64,000 nucleotides of DNA from Lysinibacillus alkalisoli. GTDB taxonomy: Bacteria; Bacillota; Bacilli; Bacillales_A; Planococcaceae. This document shows positions 1 to 8,561 of the stretch, piece after piece. The stretch spans positions 62,001 through 126,000 of the forward strand of contig NZ_BMJT01000002.1 of the NCBI RefSeq assembly GCF_014643595.1, read 5' to 3'. The notes under the pieces are model-generated. The model was not told the origin of the DNA. It was given only the letters and a program-made list of their open reading frames with translations, and made no database searches. The stretch's first letter is position 1. Each line of letters opens with the position of its first letter. Made by a program: the position numbers and the translations under genes.

Positions 1-8
1 AGGAGGAA

Positions 9-1256
9 ATGAAAGTGGCTGAAATTAAAGTCCCTGAGTTAGCAGAATCGATTACAGAAGGTACAATTGCCCAGTGGGTTAAAAAAGTTGGAGACCGTGT
101 TGAAAAAGGTGAATTTATCGTTGAGTTAGAAACAGATAAAGTAAACGCTGAAATCATTTCTGAAGAAGAAGGTGTGTTAACACAAATTCTTGCAGAAGAA
201 GGCGACACTGTATTAGTTGGTCAAACCATCGCAGTAGTTGAAGCAGGCGAAGGTACAGCGCCAGCGCCAAAAGCAGAGGAAGTAAAAGAAGCACCAAAGA
301 CAGAAACACCAAAAGCGGAGGCAGCACCAGCACCTGTAGAAGAAGTTTCAGGTGAGCGTGTAGTAGCTTCACCAGCAGCACGTAAGTTAGCACGTGAAAA
401 AGGTATCGATTTAGCAGCTATCTCTCCAGTAGACCCACAAGGACGTGTGCGTGTACAAGATGTAGCAGCTCATGGTTCTAAGCCAGCACCACAAGCTGTA
501 ACACCAGCACCAGTGGCAACGAGTGGTCCAATGGTATTTACACCAGCAGGCCAGTCAGATCGTGTAACTGTAGAAAAAATGACGCGTCGTCGTCAAACGA
601 TTGCTAAGCGTTTATTAGAAGTTAAACAATCAACAGCAATGTTAACAACATTTAACGAAATTGATATGACAAACATTATGGCTTTACGTAAACGCAAACA
701 AGAACAATTTGTTAAAGAGAATGATATTAAATTAGGTTTCATGTCAATCTTTACAAAAGCAGTTGTTGCAGCGCTTAAGAAATATCCATATGTTAACGCA
801 CAAATTGCTGGTGATGAGATTCACTTAAATAACTTCTATGACGTAGGTATTGCTGTATCAACAGAAGAAGGTTTAGTAGTGCCAGTAATTCGTGATGCAG
901 ACCGCAAAAACTTTGCACAAATCGAGCGAGATATTAAAGATTTAGCAGGTAAAGCACGTGATAAAAAACTAGGTCTAAACGACATGGCAGGCGGCTCATT
1001 CACGATTACAAATGGCGGCGTATTTGGCTCATTAATGTCCACACCAATCATGAATGGCACACAGCCAGGTATTCTTGGTATGCACTCTATCGTTCAGCGT
1101 CCAATCGCTGTAAATGGTGAGATTGAAATCCGTCCTATGATGTATGTAGCCCTTTCTTACGACCACCGTATTATTGACGGTAAAGATTCCGTAAGCTTCC
1201 TGAAGATGGTGAAAGACTTAATCGAAAATCCAGAAGATTTATTGTTAAATTCATAA
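9..1256 (+). CDS. odhB: Dihydrolipoyllysine succinyltransferase, E2 of 2-oxoglutarate dehydrogenase
   Basis: This is the E2 core of the 2-oxoglutarate dehydrogenase complex, which transfers succinyl groups from lipoate to CoA in the TCA cycle. The 415-residue protein has the full E2 layout: an N-terminal lipoyl domain with the ETDK motif (lipoyl Lys about residue 44), an Ala/Pro/Glu-rich linker at about 80-115, a peripheral-subunit-binding domain at about 118-155 ([10 protein letters not shown]), and a C-terminal catalytic acyltransferase domain ending with SYDHRIIDG (catalytic His about 386). An AGGAGG site at 1-6 sets the ATG at 9. The E1 gene (odhA) would be expected just outside the window. 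A terminator follows directly. The [11 protein letters not shown] lipoyl motif favours succinyl over acetyl transferase; that choice is family knowledge. Confidence 0.95.
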   Translation: MKVAEIKVPELAESITEGTIAQWVKKVGDRVEKGEFIVELETDKVNAEIISEEEGVLTQILAEEGDTVLVGQTIAVVEAGEGTAPAPKAEEVKEAPKTETPKAEAAPAPVEEVSGERVVASPAARKLAREKGIDLAAISPVDPQGRVRVQDVAAHGSKPAPQAVTPAPVATSGPMVFTPAGQSDRVTVEKMTRRRQTIAKRLLEVKQSTAMLTTFNEIDMTNIMALRKRKQEQFVKENDIKLGFMSIFTKAVVAALKKYPYVNAQIAGDEIHLNNFYDVGIAVSTEEGLVVPVIRDADRKNFAQIERDIKDLAGKARDKKLGLNDMAGGSFTITNGGVFGSLMSTPIMNGTQPGILGMHSIVQRPIAVNGEIEIRPMMYVALSYDHRIIDGKDSVSFLKMVKDLIENPEDLLLNS

Positions 1257-1266
1257 ATAAGAGAAG

Positions 1267-1299
1267 AGCATCGCCGACAAAATCGGTGATGCTTTTTTT
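1267..1299 (+). terminator. Intrinsic terminator after odhB
   Basis: An 11-bp perfect stem (AGCATCGCCGA / TCGGTGATGCT) with a CAAA loop is followed by seven T. It ends odhB transcription and partly overlaps the 3' end of the convergent small gene. Confidence 0.9.
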
Positions 1300-1576
1300 A
1301 AAATAGTGAATGTTGAATGATAACTAATAATAAAACAATAGTGTTAATCACGAGTAAACTAAGTGCCGTATACAAACGTACATCAGCAGGGTAACGTGTG
1401 TGATATTCATATGTAAAAAATGTAGCCAAGGCTAGTAATAATAAATTGAACCATTGCCATGTTTGCCAAGTAAAACGTTGAAAAGGAAGTTTGTCATACA
1501 AATTCATATATAATTGGCAACTCGCAAAAAGAATAGTTAAAAAAAGTATTAAGAAAAAATGATTTTTCTTACCCAC
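1298..1576 (-). CDS. Small membrane protein of unknown function
   Basis: A 92-residue protein that I do not recognise. It has three hydrophobic segments: residues about 6-25, 43-57 and 70-90, joined by short polar loops with aromatic residues. The start is a GTG: a strong AAGGAGGTG site lies 7 nt upstream, and no ATG in the same frame fits it. It is convergent with odhB and divergent from the lysine-riboswitch transcription unit. No catalytic motif is visible, so only a membrane location can be supported. Confidence 0.6.
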   Translation of the reverse strand: MGKKNHFFLILFLTILFASCQLYMNLYDKLPFQRFTWQTWQWFNLLLLALATFFTYEYHTRYPADVRLYTALSLLVINTIVLLLVIIQHSLF

Positions 1577-1655
1577 ATCTTCACCTCCTTATCATTACTA
1601 TTGTCTTTTTATCGGTCAAATAAACGTATAAAAATACATTTTTATAAAAAAGTTG

Positions 1656-1684
1656 TTGACAGTACTACTATAGTTCGATAAGAT
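1656..1684 (+). promoter_or_regulatory. Sigma-A promoter for the lysine-riboswitch operon
   Basis: TTGACA at 1656-1661 and TAAGAT at 1679-1684 are separated by exactly 17 bp, just upstream of the lysine riboswitch. Confidence 0.8.
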
Positions 1685-1705
1685 TACAACTAATCAAATA
1701 AATAA

Positions 1706-1895
1706 ATACCTCATATTTTATGAGGTAGAGGCGCGATATTTATTAGTTCTTTGTTGAGGAGAAGCAAACGATGACGCAAAGAAGAAGGAAATGTCGCCGA
1801 AGTGTGTAAGAAGCTAGTACTTGCATGCTGGGTCTGTAATGAATAATTACAGGACTGTCTTAACATCATTGTTAAGTTGAGCTATCTGAGATGAT
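1706..1895 (+). ncRNA. Lysine riboswitch (L box) aptamer
   Basis: The leader contains the conserved L-box blocks in order: AGAGGCGCGA (1727-1736), a GAGGAGAAG segment, TGTCGCCGAAG near 1792, GCTGGGTCTG near 1827, ACAGGACTGTC near 1850, and a closing GAGCTATCTGAG that can pair with the 5' AGGTAG to form P1. An intrinsic terminator lies 30 nt downstream, so the expected mode is lysine-induced transcription termination. The controlled genes form an amino-acid ABC importer, which makes lysine (or a close basic analogue) the likely substrate. Identification is by eye from consensus blocks; a covariance-model search would settle it. Confidence 0.88.
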
Positions 1896-1926
1896 AAAAT
1901 ATGTGGATTTGGGCAATTGTAAAGAT

Positions 1927-1960
1927 ACGACCTAAGTTTACGCTTAGGTCGTTTTTATTT
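1927..1960 (+). terminator. Riboswitch-controlled terminator
   Basis: A perfect 10-bp stem (ACGACCTAAG / CTTAGGTCGT) with a six-nt loop and a T-rich tail stands between the lysine aptamer and the first transporter gene. It is the expression platform of the riboswitch. Confidence 0.88.
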
Positions 1961-1982
1961 TACAATAGAAGGAGAGAATAAC

Positions 1983-2861
1983 ATGAAGAAAAGTTTGCTA
2001 TTATTTATTATCGCAATATTCGCAACAATGGCACTAGTAGCTTGTAGTAAAGGTGATGGTCAAGGCGATGCAACGGATGGTGGAGATAAAGCAGGTAAAA
2101 AAGAGGAGTTCCGTGTAGGTATGGAAGCGGGCTATCCTCCTTACAACTGGACACAGCCAAACGATGATAACGGTGCTATAAAAATTGCAGGTAGCCAAGA
2201 GTACGCAGGTGGCTATGATATTACTTTTGCTAAAAAGGTAGCAGAAGGTTTAGGAAAAGAATTAGTTATTGTCAAAATGGAGTGGGATGGTTTAGTACCT
2301 GCTTTACAGTCTAATAAAATCGACGCTATTATGGCGGGTATGTCCCCAACAAAAGAACGTAAAGAAACGATTGATTTCTCTGATATTTATTATCAATCAG
2401 ACTTTGTGATGGTCGTGCGTAAAGATAATACATTTGTAAAATATGAAGATGGTACAGATTTTATTGAGACCGGTTCTATTCAAGATTTTAAAGGTGCTAA
2501 AGTAACAGGGCAGTTAAATACATCTCACTATGATGTTATTGATCAAATTACAGGTGTTGAAAAACAAACAGCTATGGACAATTTCCCTTCTATGCGCAAT
2601 GCATTAATGTCAGGCAAAATTGATGGTTATGTATCTGAGCGTCCAGAAGGTATTTCAGCATCGCAAGCATTAACAGACTTCACTTATGTTGTGTTTGATA
2701 AAGGATTTGAAGCAGACCCGACAGAATCATCTATTGCTGTTGGCCTACGCAAGGATGATAGTAATAAAGACAAAATTAATGAGATTTTAAAAGGCATTTC
2801 AGAAGAAGAACGTCAACAAATCATGGAAGAGGCAATTCAGCAACAGCCAGCAGCTCAATAA
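1983..2861 (+). CDS. Amino-acid ABC transporter, substrate-binding lipoprotein (probably lysine)
   Basis: A family 3 solute-binding protein (SBP_bac_3) of 292 residues that captures an amino acid outside the membrane for the ABC importer encoded next to it. The N-terminus is a lipoprotein signal with lipobox LVAC (Cys about 21). The mature part shows the typical FRVGMEAGYPPYNW start, the IDAIMAGMSPTKERKE motif and a C-terminal GLRKDD segment. The start is fixed by AGAAGGAGAG upstream of ATG 1983. It lies directly behind a lysine riboswitch and terminator, so lysine is the inferred ligand; the sequence itself only shows a polar amino-acid binder. Confidence 0.92.
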   Translation: MKKSLLLFIIAIFATMALVACSKGDGQGDATDGGDKAGKKEEFRVGMEAGYPPYNWTQPNDDNGAIKIAGSQEYAGGYDITFAKKVAEGLGKELVIVKMEWDGLVPALQSNKIDAIMAGMSPTKERKETIDFSDIYYQSDFVMVVRKDNTFVKYEDGTDFIETGSIQDFKGAKVTGQLNTSHYDVIDQITGVEKQTAMDNFPSMRNALMSGKIDGYVSERPEGISASQALTDFTYVVFDKGFEADPTESSIAVGLRKDDSNKDKINEILKGISEEERQQIMEEAIQQQPAAQ

Positions 2862-2932
2862 ATGGGCGATTTACTACAAGGGGCGTCGTTGCGCCCCTAA
2901 TTTTAATTTTAGCGATGAGCAGGAGGGAAAAC

Positions 2933-3649
2933 ATGAGTCTAGAATGGATGTTTTCAATTGTAGAGAATAACTGGCATTTATTTTTACGTGCCATGGGCAT
3001 CACGCTGCTAATCGCAATCGTTGGTACGATTGTCGGTGCGGTAATCGGTTTTATTATTGGGATTATTGATACGATACCGAAAAAACAAACCGTAAAAAAT
3101 TATATTTTACGTGTCATTAATTTTATTTTAACGTGTTATGTTGAGTTTTTCCGTGGCACACCGATGATGGTACAAGCGATGATCGTTTATTTTGGATTAG
3201 ATCTTGCATTTGGTATTGACTTAAATATTTTAACAGCAGGGATATTGGTCGTATCTCTTAACACAGGTGCTTATATGGCAGAGATTGTGCGCGGTGGTAT
3301 TATTGCGATTGAGAAAGGGCAATATGAGGCAGCACAAGCTGTTGGGATGACTCATTTTCAAACAATGGTATACGTTGTATTACCACAAGTTTGGCGCAAC
3401 AGCTTACCAGCGACGGGCAATCAACTCGTGATGAATATTAAAGATACTGCTGTGTTAAGTGTAATTGGCGTTAATGAGTTGTTTTTCCAAGCAAAGTCAA
3501 TATCAGGCGCTAACTTCCGCTACTTTGAAACTTTCTTTATTGCGAGCATATTGTATTTAATTATGACATTCACAGCAACACGTTTACTACGTTACATGGC
3601 AAAGCGCTTAGATGGGCCTCAAGCTTATGATAAGAAGGAGGTTTTATAA
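2933..3649 (+). CDS. Amino-acid ABC transporter permease
   Basis: The membrane-channel subunit of the importer, about 238 residues, in the HisM/GlnP family. Five or so membrane segments are visible, starting at [20 protein letters not shown]. The EAA loop that docks the ATPase is present ([21 protein letters not shown]). A longer open frame begins at 2915, but the AGGAGG ribosome site lies inside that extension and points to ATG 2933. The stop codon overlaps the ATG of the ATPase gene by one base, indicating translational coupling. Confidence 0.92.
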   Translation: MSLEWMFSIVENNWHLFLRAMGITLLIAIVGTIVGAVIGFIIGIIDTIPKKQTVKNYILRVINFILTCYVEFFRGTPMMVQAMIVYFGLDLAFGIDLNILTAGILVVSLNTGAYMAEIVRGGIIAIEKGQYEAAQAVGMTHFQTMVYVVLPQVWRNSLPATGNQLVMNIKDTAVLSVIGVNELFFQAKSISGANFRYFETFFIASILYLIMTFTATRLLRYMAKRLDGPQAYDKKEVL

Positions 3650-4383
3650 TGGATACAGTGATTGATATTAAACATCTTAGTAAGTCATTTGGTAATAATG
3701 AGGTACTAAAAGATGTGAATTTTCATGTGAATAAAGGAGAAGTAGTTTGTCTAATTGGTTCTTCAGGCTCGGGTAAGTCAACATTATTACGCTGTGTAAA
3801 CTTATTAGAGACGCCAAATGGTGGGGAGATCATATACAAAGGTAAAGATATTTTACAAGAGATGAAAAATATTGAAGCATATCGCACTCATTTAGGTATG
3901 GTGTTTCAGCAATTTAACTTATTTAATAATTTAAATGTATTAGAGAATTGTATTTTAGGTCAGATTAAAGTGTTAAAGCGCTCAAAAGAGGAAGCGATAA
4001 AAACAGCAACAACTTATTTGCAAACAGTAGGTATGGAAGCATATGTTAATGCAAGACCTAATCAGCTATCAGGCGGGCAAAAGCAACGTGTAGCCATTGC
4101 AAGGGCTTTGTCCATGAACCCAGATGTCATGTTATTTGATGAGCCAACATCTGCGCTTGACCCAGAAATGGTAGGCGAAGTATTAAAAGTAATGCGTCAA
4201 TTAGCAGACGAAGGGAATACAATGTTAATTGTTACGCATGAGATGCAATTTGCTAGAGAAGTATCAGATCGCATTGTTTTTATGGATAAAGGCGTTATTG
4301 TGGAACAAGGGACACCAGAACAAGTTTTAACAGCACCGCAACATGAACGTACAAAAGTGTTCTTACAACGGACTACAAGTTAG
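3649..4383 (+). CDS. Amino-acid ABC transporter ATP-binding protein
   Basis: The 244-residue ATPase that powers the importer from the cytoplasmic face. It carries Walker A (GSSGSGKST about 38-46), Q-loop, signature LSGGQKQR, Walker [14 protein letters not shown] and the switch His (VTHEM). It is closest in layout to the GlnQ/HisP polar amino-acid class. An AAGGAGG site inside the end of the permease gene drives its start. It is the last gene of the lysine-riboswitch operon, and a terminator follows. Confidence 0.95.
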   Translation: MDTVIDIKHLSKSFGNNEVLKDVNFHVNKGEVVCLIGSSGSGKSTLLRCVNLLETPNGGEIIYKGKDILQEMKNIEAYRTHLGMVFQQFNLFNNLNVLENCILGQIKVLKRSKEEAIKTATTYLQTVGMEAYVNARPNQLSGGQKQRVAIARALSMNPDVMLFDEPTSALDPEMVGEVLKVMRQLADEGNTMLIVTHEMQFAREVSDRIVFMDKGVIVEQGTPEQVLTAPQHERTKVFLQRTTS

Positions 4384-4390
4384 AAAAAAG

Positions 4391-4422
4391 GGTATTGCTT
4401 ATAGGAGAGCAATACCTTTTTT
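4391..4422 (+). terminator. Terminator of the ABC importer operon
   Basis: Perfect 9-bp stem GGTATTGCT / AGCAATACC followed by six T. Confidence 0.9.
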
Positions 4423-4457
4423 ATGCTCTTATTATACAAAATGAAATGAGGTAGAGG

Positions 4458-5942
4458 ATGACACAAGAACAAACATATCAATTGATTGCCATCATATTAT
4501 ATATGGCATTACTACTTTACATTGGGTGGTATGCTTATCGGCGTACAGCAAGCCTAACCGATTATATGTTAGGTGGACGTTCACTTGGTCCATTAACTAC
4601 AGCATTAAGCGCAGGCGCGGCAGATATGTCGGGGTGGTTATTAATGGCATTACCAGGTGCCATTTATTTAACAGGTTTAGCAGAAGCATGGATGGCCATA
4701 GGCTTACTGATGGGTGCTTACATGAACTGGCTGATTGTGGCTCCTCGTTTACGTGCTTATACTGCTGTTAATAACACGATTACGATTCCAAGCTTTTTAG
4801 AGAATCGCCTTGGCGATACAAGTCGATTGCTTCGTATTTTTTCTAGTATTATTATATTAGTATTTTTTACATTCTACGTTTCCTCAGGTATGGTATCAGG
4901 AGGTAAATTTTTTGAGAGTTCTTTTTCATTAAATTATCATTATGGTTTGTTAATTGTGGCAGCCGTTGTCGTCGCCTATACGCTATTTGGTGGCTTCTTA
5001 GCAGTAAGTTATACAGATGTTGTGCAAGGGCTGATTATGTTCTTATCTCTTATTTTAGTGCCAATTGTAGGATTAACATTAACAGGTGGGATAAGCGAAA
5101 CGATCGAAACAATTCGCCAAGCAGATGCTACACATTTAAGTTTAGTGAAAGGTGTGACTTTTTTAGGGGTGATTTCGTCTTTGGCCTGGGGATTAGGTTA
5201 TTTTGGTCAGCCTCATATTATCGTTCGTTTTATGGCCATTAAAACGATTAAAGAAACAAAACGTGCACGCCTCATTGGCATGAGTTGGATGTTTCTTAGT
5301 TTAGTGGGTGCAGCTGCAACAGCATTAGTAGGCTATGCTTATTTTTTACAGCAAGGCGAAACATTAGCTGATCATGAAACTATTTTTATTGTGTTAGGGC
5401 AGATTTTATTCCATCCAATTATTTCAGGTGTGATTTTAGCCGCTGTGTTATCTGCTGTAATGAGCACAATTTCCTCACAGTTAATCGTCACTTCCTCTGC
5501 CTTGATTGAAGACTTATATAAAGTATTTGATAAAAAGGCGCACGATGAGAAACATTATGTATTGTTAGGACGTTTAGCCGTTTTAACGGTATCAATTGTT
5601 GCTATTTTATTAGCTTGGCCGAATAATGAATCTATTTTGGAGTTAGTATCATTTGCTTGGGCGGGATTTGGTAGTGCTTTTGGTCCTGTTATTTTATTAA
5701 GTTTATATTGGCGTAAAATTACAGCTAAAGGAGCAATGGCAGGTATGGTGACAGGAGCGATTGTCTCGTTTATTTGGGGTAGTATGGAGGTGCTAAAAAG
5801 CACAATTTACGAGATTGTACCGGGGTTTGCTTTAGGTATGGTTATTACTGTTATTGTCAGTCTAATCACCTATGAAAAAAATGAAGCCATCGATGCAGAT
5901 TTTACAGAGATGAAACGTCACATCAAAGCTGCTAAAAAATAA
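4458..5942 (+). CDS. putP: Sodium/proline symporter (SSS family)
   Basis: A 494-residue polytopic membrane protein of the sodium:solute symporter family, importing proline with Na+ as nutrient or osmoprotectant. Family marks are the N-terminal MLGGRSLGPLTTALSAGAADMSGW (TM2 Na+/substrate region), the YTLFGGFLAVSYTDVVQG motif in TM5, GYFGQPHIIVRFMAI and SAVMSTISSQLIVTSSAL in TM9. Length and motif order fit PutP/OpuE closely. Its own promoter must lie in the 70-bp gap behind the preceding terminator. Whether its role is catabolic (PutP) or osmotic (OpuE) cannot be told from sequence. Confidence 0.9.
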   Translation: MTQEQTYQLIAIILYMALLLYIGWYAYRRTASLTDYMLGGRSLGPLTTALSAGAADMSGWLLMALPGAIYLTGLAEAWMAIGLLMGAYMNWLIVAPRLRAYTAVNNTITIPSFLENRLGDTSRLLRIFSSIIILVFFTFYVSSGMVSGGKFFESSFSLNYHYGLLIVAAVVVAYTLFGGFLAVSYTDVVQGLIMFLSLILVPIVGLTLTGGISETIETIRQADATHLSLVKGVTFLGVISSLAWGLGYFGQPHIIVRFMAIKTIKETKRARLIGMSWMFLSLVGAAATALVGYAYFLQQGETLADHETIFIVLGQILFHPIISGVILAAVLSAVMSTISSQLIVTSSALIEDLYKVFDKKAHDEKHYVLLGRLAVLTVSIVAILLAWPNNESILELVSFAWAGFGSAFGPVILLSLYWRKITAKGAMAGMVTGAIVSFIWGSMEVLKSTIYEIVPGFALGMVITVIVSLITYEKNEAIDADFTEMKRHIKAAKK

Positions 5943-6002
5943 AAGATAACACCAACTCCCTGTTTTGCGTTATGATAATAACATCATATAAAATAGGCAG
6001 TG

Positions 6003-6416
6003 ATGATGATGAATGAGTATAAAACAATGATGGAAGAGATTGTGCAAATCCAACATCAATCAAAACAATTTTTACAATTGTTAACAGCAGATGAAGTATT
6101 ACCAGCTAGTCAATTGACATTGTTAGTCCAACTAGCAGTAAATGGAGGCATGAAAGTAACAGAAATTGCTGATTTTGTTGGTGTTACACCTGGTGCAGTT
6201 ACAGCAATCTGTGATAAATTAGAAAAACAGTCGCTCGTGATGCGTGCACGTGACCAGCAAGATCGTCGTGTCGTCAAGATTCGGCTAACAGATGAAGGAT
6301 ATTTATTAGTCGAATCATTGTTTCACAAGTTTTCGACAGATAAAATCGAGCATATTACTACAACGCTCAAGCAAGTAAATCAACTTATGCAAACGATTAC
6401 AAATTACGATAATTGA
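6003..6416 (+). CDS. MarR-family transcriptional regulator
   Basis: A winged helix-turn-helix regulator of about 137 residues, binding DNA as a dimer. The recognition helix region MKVTEIADFVGVTPGAVTAICDKLEKQSLVMRARDQQDRRVVKIRLT is classical MarR, with the wing Asp-Arg-Arg. The start is ambiguous: GTG-ATG-ATG-ATG occur in a row at 6000-6011 and no strong ribosome site separates them; an ATG is preferred. It follows the putP-like gene on the same strand without an obvious terminator between, so it might regulate that transporter; target and ligand are unknown. Confidence 0.85.
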   Translation: MMMNEYKTMMEEIVQIQHQSKQFLQLLTADEVLPASQLTLLVQLAVNGGMKVTEIADFVGVTPGAVTAICDKLEKQSLVMRARDQQDRRVVKIRLTDEGYLLVESLFHKFSTDKIEHITTTLKQVNQLMQTITNYDN

Positions 6417-6423
6417 TAATGAT

Positions 6424-6457
6424 AAGAAGAGTCGCTAATTGGCGACTCTTCTTTTTT
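6424..6457 (+). terminator. Terminator after MarR gene
   Basis: Stem AAGAGTCGC / GCGACTCTT with flanking A/T pairs and a CTTTTTT tail. Confidence 0.88.
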
Positions 6458-6530
6458 GTGATAAAAAGCTTGAATAAATACTTTAAATAATATATATTTT
6501 AGTTATTAAAATATATAGGAGATGAAGTAA

Positions 6531-7070
6531 ATGGTTAATACTAAACACATAAGCCAAGTTGTAATACAAGGGCATAAAACCTATCAGCATGATGTCGCAA
6601 TTGAGCAACTGAAAAGTACAGGTAGTTGTTTTATTAAAGGAGATTTACAAGCAGTAAACGTGATAAGTAGAGGGGTATTGAAGGCGCAAGATATCAAGGT
6701 ACAACAAATAGAAAGTGATGGTTTGATTAAAGCTCATAAGCTTGAGACCACAGTGTTAAAACATCGTGGAAATTTACATATTCAACAAATTGAAGCTAAG
6801 CACTTTACCTTATTATTGAGTGGTACAAGTGCTATACAAACTTTACAAGCGGAAATAATTCATATTAAACCTATGTGGACATTATTCAAGCAGTGTCATT
6901 GTAATGCAATAATAGGACAAGAAGTAATACTTGAGGCTGTGAAAGCAAATACAGTACATGCAGATGTAATACGTATTGGAGCAAAGTGTAAAATTGATAA
7001 AGTGTACTACAAAAAAAGTTATCATATTCATCCTATGGCGAAAGTGGGTGAAGTTATTGAAGTATATTAA
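6531..7070 (+). CDS. Bactofilin-like (polymer-forming cytoskeletal) protein
   Basis: A 179-residue protein built of short beta-strand repeats with regularly spaced hydrophobic residues (GSCFIKGDLQAVNVISRGVLKAQDIKVQQIESDGLIKAHKLE), the pattern of a right-handed beta-helix as in bactofilins and the YhbE/YhbF-type proteins of Bacillus. Such proteins polymerise without nucleotide and scaffold envelope processes. The start is set by AGGAGATG before ATG 6531. The next gene overlaps its 3' end and encodes a two-TM protein, a plausible membrane partner. The family call rests on fold pattern, not on a strict motif. Confidence 0.6.
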   Translation: MVNTKHISQVVIQGHKTYQHDVAIEQLKSTGSCFIKGDLQAVNVISRGVLKAQDIKVQQIESDGLIKAHKLETTVLKHRGNLHIQQIEAKHFTLLLSGTSAIQTLQAEIIHIKPMWTLFKQCHCNAIIGQEVILEAVKANTVHADVIRIGAKCKIDKVYYKKSYHIHPMAKVGEVIEVY

Positions 7071-7332
7071 AGTACCCATTGCACTCATACTGACGTTGAT
7101 TTTTACAGTGTTATATATTGGGATGATAGTATGTGCCATTTTGGCGGTCATAGCTGGTGTGATACGTACACTAGGCTTTACTGAAGTATCAATGGCGTAT
7201 GTGCCAGTTGCATTAAGCGTACCATTTGGTATTGTATTGAGTGGTTTGTTTATTTGGTTCGCTTATTTGAGTAAAAAGGTATTACGCTGGTGTAAAGCTC
7301 AGTTTTTTTGGCAAACATCACTAACAGATTAA
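7048..7332 (+). CDS. Small two-TM membrane protein, coupled to bactofilin-like gene
   Basis: A protein of about 94 residues with two hydrophobic helices (KYIKVPIALILTLIFTVLYIGMIVCAILAVIAGVI and VPVALSVPFGIVLSGLFIWFAYL) and a basic C-terminal tail. I do not recognise the family. The open frame reaches back to an ATG at 6976, deep inside the upstream gene; the probable start is GTG 7048 (or TTG 7057), overlapping the upstream stop by about 20 bases. Overlap implies translational coupling and a shared function with the bactofilin-like protein. Confidence 0.6.
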   Translation: MKLLKYIKVPIALILTLIFTVLYIGMIVCAILAVIAGVIRTLGFTEVSMAYVPVALSVPFGIVLSGLFIWFAYLSKKVLRWCKAQFFWQTSLTD

Positions 7333-7405
7333 TGTAAAATAAGAATGCTGCTTATGTTCATCCTATACTAAGTAATGAATGGTATTACCTTCTTTTATAA
7401 TCATT

Positions 7406-7433
7406 TTGATTTAATGGATAAAATTGTTATGAT
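7406..7433 (+). promoter_or_regulatory. Putative sigma-A promoter for the 50-residue gene
   Basis: TTGATT (7406-7411) and TATGAT (7428-7433), spacer 16 bp, placed about 30 bp before the small gene at 7463. Confidence 0.5.
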
Positions 7434-7462
7434 AAAAGAGATAGTAAGAGGAGGGTAGCCAG

Positions 7463-7615
7463 ATGGGAGAATTTATTTTACTGATTATTATTTTTACAGT
7501 AATCAATTCATTTGTGTTATATGCTATAATACGAAATGCGATTAATAATTCAACAACATTGCAACAAATCGAAGCTAAGGTAGAAGTATTAACCAAACAA
7601 CTCAATAATCAATAA
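7463..7615 (+). CDS. 50-residue membrane-anchored coiled-coil protein
   Basis: A short gene with a strong GAGGAGGG ribosome site 9 nt before ATG 7463, its own promoter and its own terminator, so it is very likely expressed. The N-terminus (MGEFILLIIIFTVINSFVLY) is one membrane helix; the rest (TTLQQIEAKVEVLTKQLNNQ) is a heptad-like amphipathic helix that probably forms a coiled coil in the cytoplasm. No family recognised. Confidence 0.65.
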   Translation: MGEFILLIIIFTVINSFVLYAIIRNAINNSTTLQQIEAKVEVLTKQLNNQ

Positions 7616-7620
7616 TATAA

Positions 7621-7660
7621 AAAGCACACATGAAAACGATTAAATTCATGTGTGCTTTTT
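7621..7660. terminator. Bidirectional terminator between the 50-residue gene and bioY
   Basis: A perfect 14-bp stem (AAAGCACACATGAA / TTCATGTGTGCTTT) flanked by A and T runs serves both converging genes. Confidence 0.9.
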
Positions 7661-7679
7661 TATATGGTTATAAGAGTAA

Positions 7680-8279
7680 TTAATATTTATTGATACGTAA
7701 TATGTTATGCATGCGAAAACCAAAGAATCCCGCAAAAATACCAAGTAAAATATCTTTCGGTAGAGGCCCAAGCATCCAAGCCCAAGCCATCCAGTAATTA
7801 AAACCAGTAGGAGCATCAAACCAAAATAGATAGGCAATATACATCCAATTTGTTCCTATAATGTAAGTGATAATAGTACCAATGAGAGAAGCTGTGACAT
7901 AGCGTTTAATGCTAGCTTTTTTTTCTGTCATTTTTCCAATAATATAAGCAATTAAAATAAAGACAATAATAAAGCCGAATGTTGGCGATAGCACAGTAGA
8001 AAACCCACCTTTAAATTGTGCAAAAACAGGTGCTCCTGCCAAACCGACTAATGTGTAAACGAGCATAGCAATGGCTCCTTTACGCGCACCTAACAATAAA
8101 CCAGCTAATGTAGCAAAAAAAGATTGTAATGTAATAGGGACGCCACCTATAACCATAAAAGGTGCGAATGCAGTAATATTTGCTCCAATCATCATCAATG
8201 TGGAAAATACACCACAATAAACGAGATCGAGAGTAGTAAATTTAGTCGATTTGGTTGGTTGATTGACAGATGTTGACAT
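7680..8279 (-). CDS. bioY: Biotin transporter substrate-binding component BioY
   Basis: The S-component of an energy-coupling-factor vitamin importer, binding biotin in the membrane. The 199-residue protein has six hydrophobic helices and BioY marks: GANITAFAPFMVIGGVPITLQSFFATLAGLLLGARKGAIAMLVYTLVGLAGAPVFA and the PTFGFIIVF segment. An AGGAGG site precedes the ATG. A BirA-type operator lies 57 bp upstream, so it is probably repressed by biotinylated BirA when biotin is plentiful. No ECF ATPase genes are adjacent; it would use the shared ECF module. Confidence 0.93.
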   Translation of the reverse strand: MSTSVNQPTKSTKFTTLDLVYCGVFSTLMMIGANITAFAPFMVIGGVPITLQSFFATLAGLLLGARKGAIAMLVYTLVGLAGAPVFAQFKGGFSTVLSPTFGFIIVFILIAYIIGKMTEKKASIKRYVTASLIGTIITYIIGTNWMYIAYLFWFDAPTGFNYWMAWAWMLGPLPKDILLGIFAGFFGFRMHNILRINKY

Positions 8280-8335
8280 CGAATTCCTCCTTTAATTATG
8301 CGTATAGCATTAATTGTAGAGAAATAAATCATTTG

Positions 8336-8364
8336 AGTCAACTTTAATTTTATTATAGTTAACA
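8336..8364 (-). promoter_or_regulatory. BirA-type biotin operator overlapping the bioY promoter
   Basis: Read on the minus strand the half-sites are TGTTAAC and GTTGACT with exactly 15 bp between the GTTAAC and GTTGAC cores, the known spacing of Firmicutes BirA operators. A TATAAT hexamer lies inside the spacer on the same strand, so repressor binding would cover the -10 element. Located 57 bp before bioY. Confidence 0.75.
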
Positions 8365-8373
8365 TAAATTATG

Positions 8374-8481
8374 TCACTTACGAGAGTTCCATTCAGATAA
8401 AATGATAAAAAATATAATAAGAGCAAATGCAATAATAAAAAACCATACAGGTACACCGCTAAACCCACCTAATAAAATCAA
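8374..8481 (-). CDS. 35-residue hydrophobic peptide upstream of bioY
   Basis: A short frame starting with TTG 6 nt after a perfect GGAGGTG ribosome site. It encodes 35 residues: a short Gly-rich start, one long membrane helix (VPVWFFIIAFALIIFFIIL) and a charged end (SEWNSRK). Its stop lies 10 bp before the bioY operator on the same strand. The TTG start, strong ribosome site and clean single-helix layout support a real gene, but nothing identifies its function. Confidence 0.5.
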   Translation of the reverse strand: MILLGGFSGVPVWFFIIAFALIIFFIILSEWNSRK

Positions 8482-8561
8482 GAACTTCACCTCCAGCTCT
8501 CCACAAATGTTGTAAAATGAGCTAAACTAATAATAACTTATGTGTTAGGAGAGAAATAAAT

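Noticed and set aside
7054-7064. Long start (6976) for the two-TM protein
   Set aside because: It would overlap the bactofilin-like gene by almost 100 bases and adds an unconvincing N-terminus; a start near 7048-7057 fits better.
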